From Meconema thalassinum (taxonomy: Eukaryota > Arthropoda > Insecta > Orthoptera > Tettigoniidae): a stretch of 64,000 nucleotides of DNA. The notes under the pieces are model-generated. The model made no database searches. It saw only the letters and a list, made by a program, of their open reading frames with translations, and was not told the origin of the DNA. Positions 56,815-64,000 of this stretch are shown here, one piece after another; the first letter of the stretch is position 1; every line of letters starts with the position of its first letter. Made by a program: the position numbers and the translations under genes. The DNA lies in NCBI GenBank assembly GCA_946902985.2, contig OX336389.2:339672444-339736443 (forward strand), given 5' to 3'.

Positions 56815-57465
56815 TCAGAATGCTAAAATGACATGAAACAGGCGTCACAGCGGCCAAAATGTGAAGTGTACAGCAATTATTGAGCTTATTTTCCTGCAGC
56901 AAGAGTATCTGCAAATCGCACACTTCGTACATTCTTTCAAAAGTCATTTTTTAAAGAAATGATAGATAGTTATGAAATTAGAGTGCAATTCGACACTGCT
57001 AATGTCTATTCTCTTTCATTTGAATGCTCATTTGTCACTATCGGTCGCTTGTGAGCGCTGCAGGAGGGATCTATACTACTGAAATAATATATATGATGAT
57101 TAGCGGACCCGTGCAAGAATTCTCGCATGTTCATAAACCACATTTTCCCCAATAGGTTTATAATGAGAGACTTAAGGGGAACCTCAGAATGTTAAAATGA
57201 CATGAAAGAGGCGTCACAGCGGCCAAAATGTGACGTGGACAGCAATTATGGAGCGCATTTTTCTACAGCAACAGTATCTGCAAATCGCACACTTCGTAAA
57301 TTTTTAAGACATTTTTTAAAGAAATTATAGATATTTATGAAATTAGAGTGCAATTCGTCACTGATAATGTCTATTCTCTCTCATTTGAATGCTCATTTGT
57401 CACGATCGGTCGCTTGTGAGCGCCACAGGAGGGATCTATACTACTGAAATAATATATATGATGAT
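56815..57465. repeat. Tandem direct duplication, about 370-bp period
   Basis: Two copies (56815-57096 and 57186-57465) share ggcgtcacagcggccaaaat, the tctgcaaatcgcacacttcg block and a shared end at ctactgaaataatatatatg. Divergence is moderate. No coding content is recognised. Confidence 0.8.
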
Positions 57466-57922
57466 GATGATATGATGATATGAATCAGTGACAGATTTTC
57501 GAATTAGACTACTCAATTAGTTGTAAATTTAGCGTATCAATACAACACAGCAGTGCGAGTGTGGCATGCAGCTGGGGAGAGTTTCCATAGCAACGGGCAT
57601 TATTGCGTCTCTTTCATCTGTAGGCTTATCTCCTAGTTCCACCAGTTTTATCGACAACGGACCAGACCGCTCACACCGCTCTGCGAGATTGTGCCCCACT
57701 CCATGTATGCTACTACATATGCATACACGACTGCTCGCTCGCTTAATGATTATTGAATTTGTCCCTTGTTACACCTTGTTCTGCTAATTGGCTACATCAA
57801 CGGAAATGGGCGAATTGAAATCCTGTCCATTACAGGCAGAGGGGATTCTGATTATATAAGCACCAAAACTATTACAATTCAATAAATAAGTGCAGTATTG
57901 CAATTGTTTTAGTAGTTTAAAT

Positions 57923-58157
57923 ATCCGGCTCCGTGGCTAAATGGTTAGCGCGCTAGGCTTTGGCCTTAAGTGCCCCGGGTTCGATTCCCGGCTGGGCCAT
58001 CAGGGATGTTAATCTCCTGGGGTTAATTCCAATGCCTCGAGGACTGGGTGTGTGTGGCGTTTTCATCATCACTTCATCCTCATTACGGCGCGCAGGTCGC
58101 CCCCGGGCGTCAACTAGAAAGACCTCCACTCGGCCTCTCCAGAGGCCACATGATCAT
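57923..58157 (+). mobile_element. SINE type S2 with 13-bp duplication
   Basis: Head GTGGCTAAATGGTTAGCGCG and GGGTTCGATTCCCGG, then the S2 body. TAGTAGTTTAAAT flanks at 57910-57922 and 58158-58170, a perfect target duplication. Confidence 0.93.
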
Positions 58158-58319
58158 TAGTAGTTTAAATAAAAGCACTGGTCTTGTAAATCAATATTAA
58201 GTATCCTGCTTGTATTCTTAGAGCTGTAGTGCATGAACTCATTCTAACCCCTAAGACATAGTTACTAATATTACATCTTTTACTAATATTACCTTTAACT
58301 AGTGATATATTTTCGTTAC

Positions 58320-58675
58320 CGTCAGCGGTAGCTACGCTCGCTAAAGCGCAGCGCTAGGCCATGGGGCCAAGCTCTCGGCGGACTTAGTAGACGTGGGTTT
58401 GAGCTACACCGTCAGCCGTCCTTGAAATGGTTTTCCGTGGTTTCCCCATTTTCAACTCCAGGCAAATGCTGAGATTGTACCTTCTGACAGGCCACGGCCG
58501 CTTCCTTCCATATCCTTACCCAGTTTCATTCATCGTCATTGATGTCATCTCTCATTAAATCCTCTCATGAGGTTGGCGTCAGGAAGGGCATTCGGCCATA
58601 AAAACCATCCGCCACATATAATGTCATCGCATCTCATCCCCGACCCCGTTGGAAACGGGAATAACAATAGACATA
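58320..58675 (+). mobile_element. SINE type S7
   Basis: A degraded tRNA-like head (GTGGGTTTGAGC) is followed by the GGTTTTCCGTGGTTTCC core. A tail contains cgtcaggaagggcattcggc and ccccgaccccgttgg. The aggaagggcat-c-cggc motif resembles tails shared by SINEs and LINEs in several animals; that link is from memory. Confidence 0.65.
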
Positions 58676-58713
58676 CATACAGTGATATATATATTCGTTG
58701 TTTATTAACAAAT

Positions 58714-59172
58714 CATTTGAGGAGCTTGGGCCACTTTAGTGATCAACCTCATGTACTTTGGTGTGTGTTGAATTTGTCTTTGTAAACTTTTTATGGTGAA
58801 TGTGGTACTGTTAGTAACTTTAATGCCCAGGGTCTAGGATTGTGATAAGTGCCCTAGTGTTTCATTTGAGGGTCTTGGTTATAAAGCCTGTAGTAGTGAG
58901 TGTATTTTCATTTCAGGTAAGGATTGGGAAGGAGGCGGCCGTGACCTTAAGTTAGGAACCATTCCGACATTTGCTTGGAGTACAAGTGGGAAACCACGGA
59001 AAACCACTTCTAGGATGGCTGAGGTGGGAATGAAATCCTTCTCTTCATAGTTTTGTTTCACGGGGCTGAGTGTACCCCGTTCCAGCCCTCAGACTAGAAT
59101 TACATTTCTGGACAGAGCTAGGAATTGAACTCAAGGGAACAGCCAATATAGCTAGCCTCTGTGCCACGCAGC
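58714..59172 (-). mobile_element. SINE type S1, minus strand, long tail
   Basis: The S1 head and core are clear (58900-59172). The tail region (58714-58900) looks like a degraded duplicate tail, perhaps two overlapping insertions. Confidence 0.75.
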
Positions 59173-59265
59173 GGAAAACAAAATAAAATTACATAAAGTA
59201 GGCTACACATCAGCTGGAATATTCCGGAACCGTTGAAGTTAGAATGATTGTATGATGATGATGAT

Positions 59266-59993
59266 AATTGTTGTTTAAAGGGGCCTAACATCTAGGTTAT
59301 CGGCCCCTAATGGTATGGGTGATGCTGAAAATGAAAGATGATCAAATGAAACTTACAACTAAAACTAACTACGCACTTACAAACTAGAAAATGAAATGGG
59401 AAACAAAAAGGAGAAGAATGTAAATAAAAGATAGGAGGAAGGGAAATGCCCTCAACCCTCGAATTATGAGAATTGAGGGACTTGAAAGGCAGAAAAGCCT
59501 AGAAAGGCAGCGAGGAAAGGGAAAGAGGAAAGGGTCTACCCCAAAGACAATGGAAAAAGGGGAAAATCTGACCCAGCTCAGGAATCCCTCGGGGTCGCCA
59601 AATCCCTAACTCACCAGCCGTGATAACCCTGAGGATGTAGCAATATCCAGGGCGCACCAGAAGTGGTGGGGCTACATACACCCTGCCTCCTTGAGGGCCT
59701 TGAGCACAAGGCAGAATACAATATGAAAAGAAAAAGAAGGCTGACTCCTCGCAGAAGGAGGGTATCAGGAAAGATAAGAGAAGGGCCTATTAAGGCGGGA
59801 AAGGAAGAAACTCCCTAAGCCTCGGATACCCTAATACCGTCGGGGTCGGAAGAGAACAAGAGTTGACCAAGAGAGGTCGACAGGAAAGAAGCCGGAGAGG
59901 AGCCGGCACAAGTAAGTGGAAGCAATGCCGGACTCAGCTGGGGTCCCGTGGTCGCCAACCCACGATCTAGATGTGAGCCGCTGGGGGAAGGAT
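59266..59993 (-). mobile_element. Repeat type S6, full-length copy, minus strand
   Basis: It is about 725 bp, with the 3' end at the left (ttgtttaaaggggcctaaca). It corresponds along its whole length to 54762-55442 plus 56605-56650. No coding frame is convincing. Confidence 0.78.
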
Positions 59994-60240
59994 GATTGTA
60001 TGTAACTATTTAATTTCAGTCGGCCAACAGGTAAACGGGAGACCAATTATCTTGGTGATTGATGTTATTATAATTTACTCATTGTATGAAATATATACTG
60101 TATATACAAATGATTCACTGCACTACGTAAATGACACATATGTCACTGTAGTGCAGTCTAATTTTGTAACAGTGTACTATTATTTACCGTATTTATTTCA
60201 TGCATTCTAACTGCTGTATTGAGTAGATTATATTAAAATT
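59994..60240. other. No gene recognised
   Basis: Short AT-rich spacer. Confidence 0.5.
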
Positions 60241-61070
60241 AACCCCCAAGATAATTAAGCTCCCGTCTACTTGTAGCAAAGCAAAGCCAAGCCAACTCCT
60301 CGGAGCAGTGGGAGGTACAGACTTCCACCCTTTGTGACATCGGCACTAGATGGTATGGAGTTGTCAGCTCCAGCCTTTGACTTACTTGACTTACTGTATT
60401 TCCTTTCGCTCCGTGCGGAGCATAGGGCATCCAAGAATAATTTCCATCGGGCTCTGTTTCTTGCCAAGTTCTTCACTTCCTTCCAAGTCTTTCCAGCATT
60501 TCTGGCCTCCTCTTCAATGGTGCGTTTCCAGGTGTTCCTTGGTCTTCCTAGTCTCCGAGCCCCTTGAGGATTCCAGTCCAGAGCTCCCTTTTCTACTGCA
60601 TCATTCTGTTTCCGCAGAATATGCCCAGTCCAGCCCCATTTCCTCCGTTTAATTTGGACTTCTATAGGTTGTTGGTTATCCCTTTGCCACAGCTCTTCGT
60701 TTGGGATTATATCTGGCCATCGTATACCCAGAATTCGACGCAGACAACGATTGATGAATACTTGAAGTTGGTGGCTGATAGGATTGGTAACTTTCCATGT
60801 TTCACATGCATACAATATGCCAGCTTTCACATTGGTATTAAAAAGTCTGATTTTCGTCTTCCTGGATATGTTACGGTTTCTCCGGCCGCCTTTGCTCCCA
60901 GGAATTTCCCTGATACTCATTTCTTTTGTAGGCTGAGTGAATCTCAGGGCCATTTGCTTTTCTGAAAGTGATAGTTTTGTTCCCAAAATCCACTACCTGG
61001 GTGAGATCGAACCCACCACCTTCCAGTTAGAAACTCAGCACCTTTACCGACTGGACTACGTAGCCTCCAT
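60241..61070 (-). mobile_element. tRNA-SINE/LINE chimera (S3 head fused to LINE 3' end)
   Basis: Read on the minus strand, it starts as an S3 SINE: GTAGTCCAGTCGGTAAAGG and GGGTTCGATCTCACCC, then the body to ggcggccgg near 60885. It then enters the 3' coding end of a non-LTR retrotransposon and finishes with the same 3' tail that S3 uses (GGAGCTGACAACTCC onward). The S3 copy at 28734 skips the coding part. No clear target duplication was found. Confidence 0.8.
60385..60885 (-). pseudogene. 3' coding end of a non-LTR retrotransposon ORF2 (post-RT region)
   Basis: The frame carries TKIRLFNTNVKAGILYACETW, FINRCLRRILGIRWPD and IKRRKWGWTGHILRK. It ends with the LGRPRNTWKRTIEEEARNAG and NRARWKLFLDALCS blocks. 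These are the region after the reverse transcriptase fingers/palm in RTE-like and related LINEs. The endonuclease and the catalytic RT part are absent, because the element is 5' truncated. The frame is open for its whole length and fuses with SINE sequence upstream, so a hybrid protein of about 239 residues is formally possible but probably meaningless. The clade is uncertain. Confidence 0.8.
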
Positions 61071-61075
61071 CTACA

Positions 61076-61983
61076 TGTTAGCTGAGTGAAATCAATCATT
61101 ACAAAGAATTTATCGATGTGACTCTGAAAACATCGTTAGTAATTATTATTATTATTATTGTTATTAAGCTTTCTATGATAGAATGACTCAACCACGTCAG
61201 TGAGGATGAACAATAAAATTCGTATGCGAGTGTCAAGGAATGTTGCATTATAAGCGGGCCTAGTTAGCAGGTTACATATCACCTCCAATTTTTGAATCTG
61301 ATTGGGACCGAACCGTATAAAATTGGGATGGAAAGTCTCGGTGCATTATTTAAATAAAGAGAGACATATTGGCGATTTTTAGAAGGATACAAATGTAAGA
61401 TTTTTAGAAGGATAAGAATGTAAGCTCTAAGTTCAATCAAACCTCAGAGCCATTGAATATGTAAACCTCAACATCATGGGAGAGTTGCATATTTCTCCAG
61501 GAAGGATGGGAGCTGAAAAAACCTACTTACTATGACCAGCGAATTTGCCTGAACCTATTTTTCGTGTTGTGGTGGTAATTTCATCGTCACCGGCCATAGC
61601 GATCTATGCATTTGGGGTATCTTGCTCATAGACCCAGTCCAGAAAATAACTGCCATTTTGATATAAGGTAATAATTTAGATGTGTTGTGTGATTTGAGAG
61701 AAATTCACGTGCTTGCTCACGAAGCGGAGTAGTGTCTTGGTGATAACCATATTGACCCCACTCATGTCGCTGGCTGAGAGAACGCTGGGACAAACGGCTC
61801 TACTGAGTCATAGGTACAGCCAGGGTCATCTGGGTGAGAAAAAACTCCTACTTGATGCAATAGCGTGTCAGACCAAACCTAAGTATTACAAAGATAGTAG
61901 GATTATATTCGTCTACCAATCATATTTCAGTCACTTTGGCCCCTTGGTGGTGATTGAGAGACTGACGCCCTTCATGCAGTTAC
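61076..61983. other. No gene recognised; (ATT)n tract
   Basis: A short (ATT)n run lies near 61139-61163. Small frames are present without domains. Confidence 0.5.
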
Positions 61984-62024
61984 ACGCTTGGGAAGGGATT
62001 TGGAAAGGAGGTGGCCGTGGCTTG
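61984..62024 (-). mobile_element. S1b-type SINE fragment left of the mariner
   Basis: gaaaggaggtggccgtggc matches the S1b body up to the point where the mariner begins (TA at 62025-62026). The remainder would lie beyond the nested elements, outside the window. Confidence 0.5.
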
Positions 62025-62026
62025 TA

Positions 62027-63326
62027 CGAGGCACGTCCAGAAAGTAAGTTCCGTTTGGTAATAAAATTAAATTGTGTACAGATACAGAAAAAATATTTAT
62101 TGCACAACATTCTACACCTCTTAAACTACTTTTCCACATAACTGCCGAACTTTTGCAGGCTTTTGTCATAGCGTGGCACAAGTTTTTGGATACCTTCTTC
62201 ATAGAAGTTTGCCGCCTGTGTCTTCAACCAGTTGGAAACATCTTCTTTCAGCTCGTCGTCATTGTTGAAGTGTTGACCGCCAAAGAAAGACTTGAGGTGT
62301 GTGAACAGATGAAAGTCGCTAGGAGCGAGGTCAGGGCTGTACGGAGGGTGGTCAAACACGTCCCAGCTAAATCCTTGTAGGAGGTTTTTCGTCACATTTG
62401 CAGTGTGTGGTCGTGCGTTGTCGTGAAGAAAAACAACACCTTTTGACAGCAACCCTCGGCGCTTATTCTGTATTGCGCGGCGCAATTTCCTAAGTGTCTC
62501 GCAGTAAGTATCTGCGTTGATTGTTTGACCACGCGGTAAGAAATCAATGAGTAAGATGCCTTTCCAGTCCCAGAACACTGTACACATCATTTTCCGAGGT
62601 GTCAAGATTTGTTTCGGCTTAACCTTTGCTGGGAATGAAGTGTGCCTCATTCCATTGATTGCCGCTTACTTTCAGGGGTGTCGTAAGATACCCAAGTTTC
62701 ATCTCCTGTGACTATCTGTGTCAGAAATTCTCCGCCGCCTTCATTGTAACGGGTCAAAAACTGAAGTGCACTACCCATCCGTTTTGATTTGTGTTGCTCC
62801 GTAAGAATCGTTGGTACCCAACCTCGGCAAAGTTTACGAAAGTTCAGTTTTTCGGTAACAATTTCATGAATTAGTGATCGTGAGATTTGGGGAAATTCCA
62901 TAGCGAGAGCACTAATTGTAAACCTGCGGTTTTCCCGGATCTTGTCATCAATCGCGTGAACCAGTTCTTCTGTAACCAAAGATGGACGCACACTTCGTTC
63001 TTCATCGTGCACTTCACTACGAACTTCATTGCACTGTCGGACCCATCTTCTCACCATTGAATCACTCATCGCATTTTGTCCATACACTTCGCAAATTTGC
63101 CGATAAATTTCAATTGGTTTCACTTTCCTAGCATTCAGAAAACGAATCACAGATCTGATTTCACAAGCGGTGGGATTTTCAATCAACACCGACATTGTAC
63201 GAGAAAACATGCACAATAACGCGTACGTGGCTGACAGCGCTCTCCAAATGGCGCATGTTTCTTCTCCTTGATACAGAGCGTCGACCGCGCATATGCGGAA
63301 CTGCGCTGCAGCGGAACGTACAACTA
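62027..63326 (-). mobile_element. Mariner element, right end disrupted by a Tc1-like insertion
   Basis: The left terminus starts CGAGGCACGTCCAGAAAGTA after a TA. The right end still shows cggaacgtac, the inner part of the same terminal repeat. It is then cut off at a TA where the Tc1-like element begins (63327). The body is a mariner transposase gene on the minus strand. Confidence 0.75.
62126..63210 (-). pseudogene. Mariner transposase (DD34D) with one frameshift
   Basis: It reads from MFSRTMSVLIENPTACEIRS (start at 63210 or 63195) through a helix-turn-helix region (MSDSMVRRWVRQ) to the first catalytic Asp in VTGDETWVSYD. A one-base loss near 62648 ends this frame. The other frame (62650-62126) continues directly with RHTSFPAKVKPKQ. 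It holds Asp77 in FLHDNARPH and Asp112 in YSPDLAPSDFHLF, 34 residues apart. Everything else is in order, and total length would be about 345 residues, normal for mariner. The single lesion means the copy decayed little. Confidence 0.88.
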
Positions 63327-64000
63327 CACACATCAAAAAAAGTTTTGCATCACCTCGGTTCCCAGATCTCCGATATATAGACGTTGACTGTGTATATTGT
63401 ATCAAAGATACAGTCCCTTTGACTGTTCATAGATGTCACTAAAACTGCTCAAAGATGTAAACAACCATGCATGAGCAGGGCCTATTAGACGGAGGGGGTA
63501 CGACAGCCGATCAGTTCCAGTCATTCCACCAGGACGAAGGTACGCTGCTCATGTTGTCTGTAGTTCTACCATGCCTAGAAGGTCAATACCGCAGTTCGAT
63601 CGCGTCCGCATTGTTACTTTGTGTCAAGAAGGGCTCTCAACAAGGGAAGTTTCCAGGCGTCTCAGAGTGAACCAAAGCGATGTTGTTCGGACATGGAGGA
63701 GGTACAGAGATACAGGAACTGTCGATGACAGGCCTCGCTCAGGTCGCCCAAGGGCTACTACTGTAGTGGATGACCGCTACTTACGGATTGCCGCTCGGAG
63801 GAACCCTGACAGCAATGCCACCATGTTGAATAATGCGTTTCGTTCAGCCACAGGACGTCGTGTTTCAACTCAAACTGTGCGCAATAGGCTGCATGATGCG
63901 CAACTTCACTCCCGACGTCCATGGCGAGGTCCAGCTTTGCAACCCCGACACCATGCAGCGCGGTACAGATGGGCCCAACAACATGCTGAATGGACCCCAC
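63327..64000 (+). mobile_element. Tc1-like element, 5' part, runs off the window
   Basis: It follows a TA at 63325-63326 and starts with CACATCAAAAAAAGTTTTGC, a terminal-repeat-like sequence. A leader of about 245 bp precedes a transposase reading frame. Confidence 0.75.
63571..64000 (+). CDS. Tc1-like transposase, N-terminal 143 codons, open to the edge
   Basis: Starting at the ATG at 63571, the frame reads MPRRSIPQFDRVRIVTLC with no stop to the window end. It includes a first helix-turn-helix (LSTREVSRRLRVNQSDVVR) and the GRPR-type linker (RPRSGRPRATT). A second helix-turn-helix follows (VSTQTVRNRLHDAQLHSRRP), and then the start of the region before the catalytic core (RYRWAQQHAEWTP). This matches the paired-like DNA-binding domain of Tc1 transposases, which binds the element's own ends. 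The catalytic core is not in the window, so whether the copy is functional is unknown. An earlier ATG at 63467 is in another frame and is probably not used. Confidence 0.85.
   Translation, partial: MPRRSIPQFDRVRIVTLCQEGLSTREVSRRLRVNQSDVVRTWRRYRDTGTVDDRPRSGRPRATTVVDDRYLRIAARRNPDSNATMLNNAFRSATGRRVSTQTVRNRLHDAQLHSRRPWRGPALQPRHHAARYRWAQQHAEWTP

Noticed and set aside
61713..62141. 142-codon plus-strand frame
   Set aside because: It runs from unique DNA across a SINE fragment into the mariner end. No domain is seen.
63210..63405. N-terminal extension of the mariner frame
   Set aside because: It is translated from the Tc1-like terminal repeat and mariner leader. The mariner protein more likely starts at 63210 or 63195.

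Overview
The window looks like intergenic DNA from a large, transposon-rich insect genome. The evidence is the dense tRNA-derived SINEs, and hAT, Tc1/mariner, LTR and non-LTR elements that are typical of arthropods. There is no prokaryotic gene organisation. I lean towards an orthopteroid insect, but that is a guess from repeat style and not a demonstrated identity. I see no intact multi-exon host gene. The nearest thing is a possible orphan THAP-type zinc-finger exon at 43835-43927.

The centrepiece is a young LTR retrotransposon at 17101-28385 (11,285 bp). It has two nearly identical 3,901-bp LTRs, a 4-bp target duplication (GTAC), a tRNA-Ser-like primer-binding site that is amplified into an array with hairpins, and a single intact 871-codon Gag-like gene. 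It has no protease, reverse transcriptase, RNase H or integrase. It appears to be a Gag-only, non-autonomous element that moved recently.

The second notable element is at 11552-15946 (4,395 bp). It is a decayed DNA transposon with terminal TAGCCCAGG repeats and a 3-bp TTA duplication. It carries a frameshifted gene with an XPG/FEN-like nuclease domain and an eight-cysteine C-terminal motif, which fits an Academ-type transposon. It sits inside a SINE.

Layout: 1-10100 holds SINEs, a non-autonomous hAT with an internal foldback, and a 676-bp long-TIR element with a leftover transposase C-terminus. 10600-16700 holds a small hAT, the Academ-like element and SINEs. 17101-28385 is the Gag element, inserted in a SINE. 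28386-35590 is SINEs followed by quiet AT-rich DNA. 35590-36980 is a Tc1-like transposon broken by a 2-bp slippage. 38600-47430 is nested SINEs, a G/C-rich hAT and the THAP exon. 47835-50914 is a decayed hAT with an exact 8-bp duplication. 53086-53907 is another hAT derivative. 55443-56604 is a 1.16-kb near-perfect foldback. 60241-61070 is a tRNA-SINE/LINE chimera that shares its tail with a SINE at 28734-29013. 61984-64000 is a nest: a SINE containing a mariner that contains a Tc1-like element, whose transposase gene is open to the window edge.

At least eight SINE types can be told apart by eye. They are called S1, S1b and S1v (related), and S2 to S8 below; these names are local to this annotation. 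Target duplications of 10-16 bp around several of them indicate LINE-type target-primed insertion. All comparisons were made by eye.
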